64,000 nt of DNA from Musa acuminata AAA Group (Eukaryota > Streptophyta > Magnoliopsida > Zingiberales > Musaceae), in assembly GCF_036884655.1 (NCBI RefSeq), contig NC_088345.1, positions 25,081,001 to 25,145,000 on the forward strand, given 5' to 3'. Made by a program: the position numbers and the translations under genes. How positions within the stretch are numbered: the first letter of the stretch is position 1; each line of letters begins with the position of its first letter. Of this stretch, positions 1-9,182 are shown piece after piece. Under the pieces are notes generated by a model. The model was not told the origin of the DNA. It was given only the letters and a program-made list of their open reading frames with translations, and made no database searches.

Positions 1-213
1 ACCAAGCTCAGTCTTCGAGCTCTGCCAGGTGATGCAACCATCGAGCTCAGTCTTCGAGCTCTGGCAGAGAGAAGCAATCAGCAGAGCTCAGTCTTCGAGC
101 TCTGCCAGGTGGTGCCACCTCTCCAGTCGAGAGGTGCAACCGCCTGATCCCAGAATTCTGGGATTTGATCGATTTGATCGTTTTGAGCTCGAATTTTGAA
201 TTGGGTTGGGGCC

Positions 214-221
214 TATAAATA
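214..221 (+). promoter_or_regulatory. TATA box of the A 5' LTR promoter
   Basis: TATAAATA in the conserved context GGGCCTATAAATACCCC, present in every SIRE LTR of the window. Transcription would be expected to begin about 25-35 bases downstream, near the CATTCAGCACTGAAAAG stretch. The assignment is by position and consensus only. Confidence 0.7.
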
Positions 222-937
222 CCCCACCCATTCAGCACTGAAAAGACACAGACCTATACTGAAATCTTGATCTTTTCTGTGATTCTAAGAGCTCAAAAGT
301 GTTGTAAAGCCTTTAAGTCTCCTCCTTCTGTTCTTCAAGTTTTCAATTGTAAAGTGAGGAGAGAAAGGTCTGTAAAGGTTGTCTCCTGAGCCTGTCAAAA
401 GGAGAGAAATTGTAAGAGGGAAGTTTGGCCTTCGCCCATTGAAGGAAGGCACCTAGTTAACGTCGGCAACCTCATCGGTGGAGGAAGCCAAAAGTGGAGT
501 AGGTCAAGGCTGACCGAACCACTCTAAATCTCTGGTTTGCGTTTATTTTCGAGCACTTTATCATTACTGCAAACCTCCCTCATCACTACTGCTCTCTGCG
601 CTTTCACGAACAAGTTCTAAGTGCTGTTCTTCCAAATCTGCATTCAGACGTAAATTCGTACTTTCATACATTACAGTTTACGTTTGCGTTTGATTCTGCA
701 GAACTGTTTTCCGCGCTTTTACGAACGAGCTTCCTTGCAGTTTACGCTTACATTTTAATCCTATTAATAACTGCAATCTGTCCTCTACGATTTTACGAAC
801 GAGTTTCAACATTTAGACGTAAAACTGCATTCAGACGTAAATCGGCTTTCCTCGCTCAATCATCAGATTTCAGTTCATGTTTACGTCTTGATTTCAACTG
901 CATACTGCCTTCTGCGAGTATACAAATGAGTTTCAAA

Positions 938-1285
938 GTTTAGACGTAAATCTGCGTCTAGACGTAAAACTGCGTTTAGACGTAAATCTGCGTTTAGACG
1001 TAAAACTGCGTTTAGACGTAAACCTGCGTTTAGACGTAAATCTGCGTTTAGACGTAAAACTGCGTTTAGACGTAAAACTGCGTTTAGACGTAAATCTGCG
1101 TTTAGACGTAAATCTGCATTTAGACGTAAAACTGCGTTTAGACGTAAATCTGCGTTTAGACGTAAATCTGCATTTAGACGTAAATCTGAGTTTAAACGCA
1201 AAACTGTGCTTAGACGCAAAACTACGCTTAGACGCAAAAATGCGCTTAAACGCAATCTGCGCTTAGACGCAAACTGCACTTAGAT
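938..1285 (+). repeat. 18-base tandem array in the A 5' LTR
   Basis: About 19 head-to-tail units close to GTTTAGACGTAAATCTGC, alternating AAATCTGC and AAAACTGC forms and decaying toward the 3' side, where GACGTAA becomes GACGCAA. Each unit holds an ACGT core of the kind bound by plant bZIP factors. Because 18 is divisible by three and the unit lacks stops in several frames, it creates long repetitive open frames on both strands that are not genes. Confidence 0.9.
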
Positions 1286-1416
1286 ACAAACTGAGAATTT
1301 GCTTTTGCATCATAATAGTTTTTGAACGAACGCAGCTTTTGGTTTTATAAATTATTATAAGATTTCCGCTGCACTAATTCACCCCCCCCCCTCTTAGTGC
1401 TCTTGATCCTAACAAT

Positions 1417-1428
1417 TGGTATCAGAGC
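1417..1428 (+). promoter_or_regulatory. Primer-binding site of element A (initiator Met-tRNA)
   Basis: TGGTATCAGAGC, complementary to the 3' end of plant initiator Met-tRNA, starts two bases after the LTR end. Minus-strand DNA synthesis would start here. Confidence 0.93.
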
Positions 1429-1464
1429 AAGGTTAACTCTCTAAAGGATTAAAACCCAAGAGAG

Positions 1465-3048
1465 ATGGCATACGCCGGAAACCAAGAGGGGCATTCAATT
1501 ACACGTCCACCCATGTTCAGTGGAACGGACTACACTTACTGGAAGACCCGAATGAGGATCTTTCTTATTTCTATGGATTTTGAACTGTGGAACCTTGTTG
1601 AAAATGGATTTTCAAAATCTTCTCTTCCAATGATCGATTGGAACGATTTGGAGAAGAAGGCTTTCGCTCTTAATGCAAAGGCTATGAATGCCTTATTTTG
1701 CGCACTTGATAAAAACGAGTTTAATCGTGTTTCAACTTGCGAAACTGCTTTTGATATTTGGCACACACTTGAAGTGACCCACGAGGGCACAAGTAGAGTG
1801 AAAGAGTCAAAAATCAATCTGTTGCTGCATTCTTTTGAACTTTTCCGAATGAAACCGAGTGAAACCATTGGCGACATGTTTACCCGTTTCACGGATGTCG
1901 TCAACGGTCTAAAAGGACTCGGAAAGAGCTTTTCGGATTTTGAGCTTGTTAATAAGATACTAAGATCCCTTCCTAAGAGTTGGGATCCTAAAGTCACCGC
2001 CATTCAAGAGGCAAAAGATCTGCGAAATTTCCCTCTTGAAGAACTAATCGGGTCATTAATGACCTACGAAATGACCTGCAAAGCTCATGAAGAGCAAGAA
2101 GACATCCTTCCAAAGAACAGGAAGGATATGGCACTTAAAACTTCTGAATGCCACTTGAGAGAAAACTCAAGTGATGAGGATTGTGACGATGACTTGGCAC
2201 TTTTGACAAGAAAGTTTAAGAAATTCTTCAAAAGAAACAAGTTTAAAAACGATGTGAAAAATAAACTTGAATCAAAGAAGGACCAAGTGATCTGCTACGA
2301 ATGTAAAAAGCCGGGACACTACAAAAGTGATTGTCCCCAAGTCAAGAAAAGAACAACAAAGAAGAAGGCGCTCCAAGCAACATGGGATGATTCGAGCGCA
2401 TCTGAGGAAGAGGAGTCCAACACCGAGCAAGTTGCTTATTACGCCTTTATGGCCATCGAAGAGGAGGTAACGGATTTATTAGATGCTGATTTATCTTTCG
2501 ATGAATTATTAAATGCCTTCCATGATTTATTTAATGAATGCAAAGTTATAAATAGAAAATACAAGTTGCTAAAAAAGGTACATGATAATCTTACTTGTGA
2601 GTTTGATAAGTTAAAAGTCGAACATCATGATAGTTTAAATTCATGTATCAAATGTCATGATTTAGAAACTATACAAAAAGAAAACTTGCTACTTAAGGAC
2701 ACCTTGAAGAAATTCGAGGTTGGTAGCAAGTCATTAAACATGATCCTTACAAACAAGGGTCATGCTCCCAAAAGAAGTGGGATTGGATTTGTGAGGAGTC
2801 CTCACCGAAATCCAACTACCTTTGTAAAAGGCCCCATCTTACATGTTCAAAACCAAACCAAGTGCAACTTTTGTTGCAAATCTGGACACAAGACACATTG
2901 TTGTCCATTCAAGAAAATGAGTCCAAACAAATTAATTTGGGTTCCTAAAGGAACCATGATAAACTCTATGCAACATGATAGAAAATGTAGATCTATTTAT
3001 GAGGCACCCAAAAGCAAATGGGTTCCTAAAGATCATCCCTTCCTATAA
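1465..3048 (+). CDS. gag: SIRE-type Copia Gag (nucleocapsid) protein of element A
   Basis: A 527-residue Gag, the structural protein of the cytoplasmic virus-like particle that packages element RNA. The start ATG lies 36 bases after the primer-binding site and begins MAYAGNQEGHS, identical to element E. Residues about 20-210 form the UBN2/Copia gag core (FSGTDYTYWKTRMRIFL; later FSDFELVNKILRSLP). A first CCHC zinc knuckle is at residues 277-290 (CYECKKPGHYKSDC) and a second at 467-480 (CNFCCKSGHKTHCC). Between them lies an acidic, Lys-rich, coiled-coil-like stretch, which is typical of SIRE Gag. The frame is open throughout. It ends with TAA at the same place where E and F carry TAG, just before the expected protease. 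Confidence 0.93.
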   Translation: MAYAGNQEGHSITRPPMFSGTDYTYWKTRMRIFLISMDFELWNLVENGFSKSSLPMIDWNDLEKKAFALNAKAMNALFCALDKNEFNRVSTCETAFDIWHTLEVTHEGTSRVKESKINLLLHSFELFRMKPSETIGDMFTRFTDVVNGLKGLGKSFSDFELVNKILRSLPKSWDPKVTAIQEAKDLRNFPLEELIGSLMTYEMTCKAHEEQEDILPKNRKDMALKTSECHLRENSSDEDCDDDLALLTRKFKKFFKRNKFKNDVKNKLESKKDQVICYECKKPGHYKSDCPQVKKRTTKKKALQATWDDSSASEEEESNTEQVAYYAFMAIEEEVTDLLDADLSFDELLNAFHDLFNECKVINRKYKLLKKVHDNLTCEFDKLKVEHHDSLNSCIKCHDLETIQKENLLLKDTLKKFEVGSKSLNMILTNKGHAPKRSGIGFVRSPHRNPTTFVKGPILHVQNQTKCNFCCKSGHKTHCCPFKKMSPNKLIWVPKGTMINSMQHDRKCRSIYEAPKSKWVPKDHPFL

Positions 3049-3299
3049 AAACATTAAAAGTCTAGGCCGGAGCAAGAAATAATTTTCTGCTCCTTGACTC
3101 TCAATGGTCATAAACCAAGAATCAAAAAGGAACTCACAACGCTTAAGTAACAAGTGGAAGTTGTGAAATCACAAAAACGATACAACCTTATTAGAAACAT
3201 ATGATATCCAAATTCACATACCCCCCTGATCTTCAAAACCCGTTCATCTACGAATTAATTCTTGTAGAAACTAAATATGTCATGATCTTAAAAGGGATA
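3049..3299 (+). other. Unrelated segment in place of the protease in element A
   Basis: In element E this position encodes the aspartic protease (WYLDSGCSRHMTGD) and the start of the pre-integrase region. In A only scraps resemble it at the edges (CTAGG...AGCAAGA near 3062-3080; an A-rich piece near 3270-3300). The interior has stops in all forward frames and no motif I recognise. The following pol frame differs from the gag frame, so A cannot make a Gag-Pol fusion through this stretch without recoding. Confidence 0.7.
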
Positions 3300-3349
3300 C
3301 AAAACAAAACAACGTATACACTATTGACATCAATGACTTATGTGATGAA

Positions 3350-6019
3350 ATGTGCTTTGCCGTTATGAATGAGGATGCTTGGCTATGGCATAGAAGATTA
3401 GGTCATGCTAGCATGAAACTAATCAATCAAGTATCATCTAGAGAACTTGTAAGAGGAATTCCTCATATCAAGTTCATCAAAGATAATGTATGTGATGCTT
3501 GCCAATTAAGTAAGCAAATTAGGGGTAGCTTCAAAGCTAAGAATCAAATAAGCACCTCTAGGCCCTTACAATTGATCCATATGGACTTGTTCGGACCAAT
3601 CTCTACATCGAGTCTAGGAGGTAGCAAATACGCCTTTGTCATTATTGATGACTACAGCAGATATACATGGACCTACTTCTTAAAACAAAAAAATGAATGC
3701 TTTAGACATTTTACCAAGTTTTGTAAACTTGTTCAAAATGAGAAGGAATCTATGATTTCGTCAATTAGAAGTGATCACGGTGGAGAATTTCAAAACCATG
3801 ACTTCCAAGAATTCTGTGAACTCAACGGATACAACCATAACTTCTCTACTCCAAGAAATCCTCAACAAAATGGGGTAGTAGAAAGAAAAAATCGAAATTT
3901 GCAAGAAATGGCAAGAACCATGTTGAATGAACATAGCCTACCCAAATATTTTTGGGCCGAAGCTGTAAACACTGCATGTTATATTTTAAATAGAGTCCTA
4001 GTAAGACCCTTACTCACCAAAACTCCTTATGAGTTATGGAATAACAAAAAACCCAATGTCTCATATTTTAAAGTCTTTGGGTGTAAGTGTTTTATCTTGA
4101 ATGAAAAGGATAACTTAGAAAAATTCGATGCTAAATCTGATGAAGGAATCTTTCTTGGTTATTCTTCGGTTTCTAAAGCTTTTCGCATCTTCAATAAAAG
4201 AACCTTAATTATTGAAGAATCCATCCATGTTGTTTTCAATGAGATTTCAGAAATTAAGAAAAATGATCTTGATGATGATGTTAATTTTGATTCCTTGAAT
4301 TTAAACGAAACCCCGTCTCCAACTAGCAACTTGGTTGCATCCACTTCCAAAACATCCTTACCCAAGGATTGGAAGTATATAGATGCTCATACTAAGGAGC
4401 TAATCCTAGGAGACACATCAAAGGGGGTTCAAACACGATCTTCTTTTAAAAACTTTTGTACCAACGCCGCTTTTCTCTCCCAAATTGAACCCAAATGTGT
4501 TGATGAAGCCATGAAAGATGATTCATGGATTATCGCAATGCAAGATGAATTAAATCAATTTGAGAGAAATGAGGTGTGGACGCTTGTTCCTAGGCCAAAT
4601 GACCATTTAGTAATTGGTACTAAATGGGTCTTTAGAAACAAGCAAGATGAAAATGGTATCGTGGTTAGAAACAAGGCTAGATTAGTGGCCAAAGGTTTCA
4701 ACCAAGAAGAAGGTATCGATTACGAAGAAACCTTCGCACCTGTGGCTCGATTGGAAGCCATAAGGATGCTCCTTGCCTACGCTAGTTGCAATAATTTTAA
4801 GTTATTTCAAATTGATGTTAAAAGCGCTTTTCTAAATGGTTTCATTTCCGAAGAAGTTTATGTTGAACAACCTCCTGGATTTGAAAATAATGGCTACCCT
4901 AATCATGTGTTTAGATTAACTAAAGCTCTCTATGGTTTAAAACAAGCCCCAAGGGCTTGGTATGAGAGACTTAGCTCTTTTCTCATTGAAAATAATTTCA
5001 TAAAAGGCAAGGTTGATACTACATTGTTTATCAAGAATTTTGAAAATGATTTTCTCATTGTTCAGATTTATGTTGATGATATTATCTTTGGTTCTACAAA
5101 TGAATCTCTTTGTGAATCCTTTGCGAAAACTATGAGTCATGAATTCGAAATGAGTCTAATGGGAGAGTTAACATTCTTCTTAGGCCTACAAATCAAACAA
5201 CTAAGCAATGGCATCTTTATTAGTCAAACCAAATATGCTGTGAGTTTGCTAAAGAAGTTCAAAATGAATAATTCAAAAGCCATTGACACCCCTATGAGCA
5301 CCTCCACTAAGTTAGAAATTGATGAGAATGGAGAAAGCTTCGATCAAAAAACCTATAGGGGTATGATAGGAAGTTTACTTTACCTCACTGCCACCAGACC
5401 AGACATCATGTTCAGTGTAGGACTTTGTGCTAGATTTCAATCAGACCCTAAGATATCTCATCTCAAAGCAGTCAAAAGAATACTCAGATATCTTAATGGA
5501 ACTACCAATCTAGGATTATGGTACCCAAAATCAGAAAATTTTGTATTAACAGCCTATGCTGATGCGGACTTCGCTGGCTGTAAACTAGACAGAAAAAGCA
5601 CATCAGGATCATGTCAATTTTTAGGACATGCCCTTGTATCCTGGTCATCTAAGAAACAAAACTCGGTTGCCCTATCAACAACCGAAGCTGAATACATTGC
5701 AGCAAGTGCATGCTGTGCACAAGTTGTATGGATGAAAAACACTTTAGAAGATTACAAAGTGAATCTTAAAGATATTCCCATTAAATGTGATAACACGAGT
5801 GCAATATGCTTAACTAAAAATCCTATACAACACTCAAGAACAAAACACATTGATATTAGACATCACTTTATACGAGATCATGTCACTAATCATGATGTAA
5901 CCATAGAGTTTATTGATACCAAACATCAACTAGCTGATATCTTCACAAAACCCCTACGTGAAGAACAATTTGATTACATAAGAAGAGAATTAGGAATGTT
6001 GATGTGTCCGAATACTTAA
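3350..6019 (+). CDS. pol: SIRE-type Copia Pol: integrase, reverse transcriptase, RNase H (element A, protease missing)
   Basis: An 889-residue open frame. Homology to E begins a little upstream (about 3303), so the ATG used here is simply the first in frame and not a proven start. Pre-integrase HHCC zinc site at about residues 14-55 (WHRRLGHAS ... CDACQ). Integrase core with D79 (HMDLFGP), D142 (RSDHGGEF) and E178 (NGVVERKN). Reverse transcriptase with [13 protein letters not shown] block, AFLNG and catalytic YVDD at 574-577. Copia RNase H follows ([35 protein letters not shown]) and the frame ends GMLMCPNT. No premature stop or frameshift is seen inside the enzymes. The missing protease would prevent particle maturation unless supplied in trans. 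Confidence 0.92.
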   Translation: MCFAVMNEDAWLWHRRLGHASMKLINQVSSRELVRGIPHIKFIKDNVCDACQLSKQIRGSFKAKNQISTSRPLQLIHMDLFGPISTSSLGGSKYAFVIIDDYSRYTWTYFLKQKNECFRHFTKFCKLVQNEKESMISSIRSDHGGEFQNHDFQEFCELNGYNHNFSTPRNPQQNGVVERKNRNLQEMARTMLNEHSLPKYFWAEAVNTACYILNRVLVRPLLTKTPYELWNNKKPNVSYFKVFGCKCFILNEKDNLEKFDAKSDEGIFLGYSSVSKAFRIFNKRTLIIEESIHVVFNEISEIKKNDLDDDVNFDSLNLNETPSPTSNLVASTSKTSLPKDWKYIDAHTKELILGDTSKGVQTRSSFKNFCTNAAFLSQIEPKCVDEAMKDDSWIIAMQDELNQFERNEVWTLVPRPNDHLVIGTKWVFRNKQDENGIVVRNKARLVAKGFNQEEGIDYEETFAPVARLEAIRMLLAYASCNNFKLFQIDVKSAFLNGFISEEVYVEQPPGFENNGYPNHVFRLTKALYGLKQAPRAWYERLSSFLIENNFIKGKVDTTLFIKNFENDFLIVQIYVDDIIFGSTNESLCESFAKTMSHEFEMSLMGELTFFLGLQIKQLSNGIFISQTKYAVSLLKKFKMNNSKAIDTPMSTSTKLEIDENGESFDQKTYRGMIGSLLYLTATRPDIMFSVGLCARFQSDPKISHLKAVKRILRYLNGTTNLGLWYPKSENFVLTAYADADFAGCKLDRKSTSGSCQFLGHALVSWSSKKQNSVALSTTEAEYIAASACCAQVVWMKNTLEDYKVNLKDIPIKCDNTSAICLTKNPIQHSRTKHIDIRHHFIRDHVTNHDVTIEFIDTKHQLADIFTKPLREEQFDYIRRELGMLMCPNT

Positions 6020-6788
6020 AATTATTTTTCAAATGTTATAACTATTACATGCCTTGACAACGCTTGATCAAATAACATGTTGCAAATTATGTGACAAATA
6101 TTTTTAACCAAATGCATGTAAGAAGTTCATTTTTCGGGTTGTATGCTAAAAATGGGATGTTCCCGTACACTCTTATGAAAACTCTTTGGAAAATGACTTT
6201 CCTTCGTCAAGCAAAAACAATAAAGAGATATATGTGTCATGACTTCCTTTATATGCTTGATAATGCTATCATGCTTTTTGTTGATGACATAGGGGGAGAA
6301 AAATATGAATTGATAAACACTATGTCATAGCTGAACTGCCATAATCATATCTATGTCATAGTTGCAAATACTTGAGTGATGCCATAAACAATGTTATGCC
6401 ATCCTTGCATCACCAAGAGATATGTGAACATGTACTATAGTTTGCATCATATCTTGATTTGATATTTTCAAGAAAATGCAAACTTACTAGAAAATCTCAA
6501 ATGTATGCATCATGTAAAAAGTCCTTCGTAGCTTTATATGATTACATGATGAATGGTTACAAACACAATCATACAAACTTGATGATGTATGTCATGCCTT
6601 GACATCATTCTTGAAGAGATACATCATGATGGGCATCATGATGGGAGCATTGATAAGTTTAACTGATCTAACTTATCAATACGTCACTTGAATTCTTAGG
6701 TCTTGAATTCAAGGTTGACTTATCTCAACTATGGCATATAGATAGGGGGAGTTAAGGACAACTCCTTTATCAATTGATTGTCATCATC
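6020..6788 (+). other. 3' non-coding region of element A with extra polypurine tracts
   Basis: Lies between the pol stop and the 3' LTR. Besides the main tract beside the LTR it has two PPT-like runs, AGGGGGAGAAAAA near 6291 and TAGGGGGAG near 6741. Multiple PPT-like copies before the 3' LTR are known for Sireviruses. A 79-codon frame at 6091-6330 is not kept in element E, and I see no env-like gene. Confidence 0.7.
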
Positions 6789-6802
6789 AAAAAGGGGGAG
6801 AT
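6789..6802 (+). promoter_or_regulatory. Polypurine tract of element A
   Basis: AAAAAGGGGGAGAT immediately before TGTTGAATC, the LTR start. It would be the RNase H-resistant primer for plus-strand DNA. Confidence 0.88.
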
Positions 6803-7321
6803 TGTTGAATCTCGGATTTTGATGATGAAGTCAATTGTCATTTGTTATCTAATCTATGTGTTGAGATAAGTGTGCAGGATTAACTACGATGAGAGTAAGA
6901 CAAGCAGCAGGTGTTGCGCCGGAGTCAAGATCATGATCACGTTGGGAGTTCGAGAGTTCGACGGAAGTTCGGACGGTCGTCGGAGGTTCAGAGAGAACAG
7001 ATCCGAGAAGTCCAGAAGCTTGCCAAGCGAAGCTCGTCGGAACTCGCCAAGTGGATCGTCGCAAAGTCCAGGAGTATGCCGGATGTCCGCAGAAGGATCA
7101 CCGAGGGTTATCGGTTGATCGACGGAAGTTGGCAGGAAACTCGCCGGAAGAAGCGATTGACGCATCGGAGCAAAGCTGCAGAAGTTGTCTTAGAGTTAAT
7201 CGTAGTTAGCATGATGATTAAGCATGAAAATGGGAGGTGATCCCATTAGCTTAATCTTGGGGCAATTGGGCCCCTGAAAAGATTCAAAGTGGGCCGAATG
7301 GAGTGAACCATTCGGACCCTG

Positions 7322-7915
7322 ATTGCACCAGGAGGTGCAACCGCCCCAGCCAGGAGGTGCAACCGCCTGGGCTGTGGGGTTGGGAGGTGCAACCGCCCCA
7401 GCCAGGAGGTGCAACCGCCAGGGCTGCGAGGCTGGGAGGTGCAACCGCCCCAGCCGAGAGGTGCAACCGCCCAGAGCTCAGTCTTCGAGCTAGACTGGGC
7501 GGTGCAACCTCCTCTGCCAAGAGGTAGCACCGCCAGAGCTCAAGTTTCGAGCTCTGCCAGGCGATGCAACCACCGAGCTCAGTCTTCGAGCTCTGGCAGA
7601 GAAGTGCATCAGCCTGAGCTCAGTCTCGAGCTCTGCCAGGTGATGCAATCACCGAGCTCAGTCTTCGAGCTCTGGCAGAGAGGTGGATCAGCCTGAGCTC
7701 AGCTTGGAGCTCTGCCAGGTGATGCAACCACCAAGCTCAGTTTCGAGCTCTGCCAGGTGATGCAATCACCAAGCTCAGTCTTCGAGCTCTGCCAGGTGAT
7801 GCAACCATCGAGCTCAGTCTTCGAGCTCTGGCAGAGAGAAGCAATCGGCAGAGCTCAGTCTTCGAGCTCTGCCAGGCGGTGCCACCTCTCCAGTCGAGAG
7901 GTGCAACTGCCTGAT
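7322..7915 (+). repeat. GC-rich tandem block in U3 of the A 3' LTR
   Basis: Diverged repeats built from GGAGGTGCAACCGCC and GAGCTCAGTCTTCGAGCT modules. Neighbouring copies are partly inverted to each other (GCACCGCC against GGCGGTGC), so many can fold as hairpins. The first half is C-rich, the second half is dominated by GAGCTC(A)GTCTTCGAGCTCTGCCAGG units. Equivalent blocks lie in D and both E LTRs. Confidence 0.8.
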
Positions 7916-7980
7916 CCCAGAATTCTGGGATTTGATCGATTTGATCGTTTTGAGCTCGAATTTTGAATTGGGTTGGGGCC

Positions 7981-7988
7981 TATAAATA
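7981..7988 (+). promoter_or_regulatory. TATA box in the A 3' LTR
   Basis: TATAAATA in the same GGGCC...CCCC context as at 214. In a 3' LTR it could drive read-out transcription into B0 antisense DNA. Confidence 0.65.
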
Positions 7989-8704
7989 CCCCACCCATTC
8001 AGCACTGAAAAGACACAGACCTATACTGAAATCTTGATCTTTTCTGTGATTCTAAGAGCTCAAAAGTGTTGTAAAGCCTTTAAGTCTCCTCCTTCTGTTC
8101 TTCAAGTTTTCAATTGTAAAGTGAGGAGAGAAAGGTCTGTAAAGGTTGTCTCCTGAGCCTGTCAAAAGGAGAGAAATTGTAAGAGGGAAGTTTGGCCTTC
8201 GCCCATTGAAGGAAGGCACCTAGTTGACGTCGGCAACCTCATCGGTGGAGGAAGCCAAAAGTGGAGTAGGTCAAGGCTGACCGAACCACTCTAAATCTCT
8301 GGTTTGCGTTTATTTTCGAGCACTTTATCATTACTGCAAACCTCCCTCATCACTACTGCTCTCTGCGCTTTCACGAACAAGTTCTAAGTGCTGTTCTTCC
8401 AAATCTGCATTCAGACGTAAATTCGTACTTTCATACATTACAGTTTACGTTTGCGTTTGATTCTGCAGAACTGTTTTCCGCGCTTTTACGAACGAGCTTC
8501 CTTGTAGTTTACGCTTACATTTTAATCCTATTAATAACTGCAATCTGTCCTCTACGATTTTACGAACGAGTTTCAACATTTAGACGTAAAACTGCATTCA
8601 GACGTAAATCAGCTTTCCTCGCTCAATCATCAGATTTCAGTTCATGTTTACGTCTTGATTTCAACTGCATACTGCCTTCTGCGAGTATACAAACGAGTTT
8701 CAAA

Positions 8705-9053
8705 GTTTAGACGTAAATCTGCGTCTAGACGTAAAACTGCGTTTAGACGTAAATCTGCGTTTAGATGTAAAACTGCGTTTAGACGTAAACCTGCGTTTAG
8801 ACGTAAATCTGCGTTTAGACGTAAAACTGCGTTTAGACGTAAAACTGCGTTTAGACGTAAATCTGCGTTTAGACGTAAATCTGCATTTAGACGTAAAACT
8901 ACGTTTAGACGTAAATCTACGTTTAGACGTAAATCTGCATTTAGACGTAAATCTGAGTTTAAACGCAAAACTGCGCTTAGACGCAAAACTGCGCTTAGAC
9001 GCAAAACTGCGCTTAAACGCAATCTGCGCTTAGACGCAAACTGCACTTAGATA
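8705..9053 (+). repeat. 18-base tandem array in the A 3' LTR
   Basis: Same GTTTAGACGTAAATCTGC-type units as 938-1285, with scattered transitions relative to the 5' copy. Roughly 19 units, the last five of the GACGCAA type. Confidence 0.9.
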
Positions 9054-9182
9054 CAAACTGAGAATTTGCTTTTGCATCATAATAGTTTTTGAACGAACGC
9101 AGCTTTTGGTTTTATAAATTATTATAAGATTTCCGCTGCACTAATTCACCCCCCCCCCCTCTTAGTGCTTTTGATCCTAACA

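Larger units (their letters stand above)
1..1414 (+). repeat. 5' LTR of element A (3' part only)
   Basis: Matches 7769-9182 of the 3' LTR and ends in CTAACA two bases before the primer-binding site. It contains the end of the GC-rich hairpin-repeat block (1-146), a TATA box, an R/U5-like AG-rich stretch (about 300-530), the 18-base tandem array (938-1285) and a C-run just before the end. The U3 start is outside the window. Confidence 0.92.
1..9182 (+). mobile_element. Element A: SIRE/Maximus-type Copia LTR retrotransposon, 5' end outside window
   Basis: Plus-strand Copia element in the order LTR, primer-binding site, gag, integrase, reverse transcriptase, RNase H, polypurine tract, LTR. The RT-after-integrase order and the long gag with two CCHC knuckles identify the SIRE/Maximus lineage. 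The 5' LTR is cut by the window start. The part that can be compared with the 3' LTR differs at roughly 14 sites in 1.4 kb by eye, mostly transitions, so the insertion is fairly young. It interrupts the minus-strand copy B0: the sequence after the 3' LTR (from 9183) is B0 protease/pre-integrase. The left target duplication lies outside the window. It is the best-preserved Copia coding unit here, but the protease segment is missing. Confidence 0.93.
6803..9182 (+). repeat. 3' LTR of element A (2380 bases)
   Basis: Starts TGTTGAATCTCGG after the polypurine tract and ends CCTAACA, where homology to B0 resumes at 9183. Contents in order: a U3 start shared with element E, a 7110-7260 stretch, a GC-rich hairpin-repeat block (about 7322-7915), TATA box at 7981, an AG-rich leader and the 18-base array (8705-9053). 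It carries no gene; the open frames inside it follow the repeats. Confidence 0.93.

Noticed and set aside
881..1279. 132-codon minus-strand frame with RLNADL repeats (also 8648-9046, 8655-9050, 31419-31607)
   Set aside because: Produced by the 18-base LTR tandem array, open on both strands; non-coding LTR position.
938..1285. CRISPR-like array
   Set aside because: Units are directly adjacent without unique spacers; plant LTR context.
1536..2003. Antisense frames opposite gag (also 37019-37480)
   Set aside because: Shadow of the gag coding strand, kept only because gag codons are kept.
6091..6330. 79-codon frame after A pol as an env-like gene
   Set aside because: Too short, no signal peptide or membrane segment typical of env-like proteins, not kept in E.
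7196..7696. Several overlapping open frames on both strands (also 30519-30907, 35332-35819, 42886-43339)
   Set aside because: Arise from the GC-rich 62-base-type repeats in U3; no known domain, and frames change between LTR copies.
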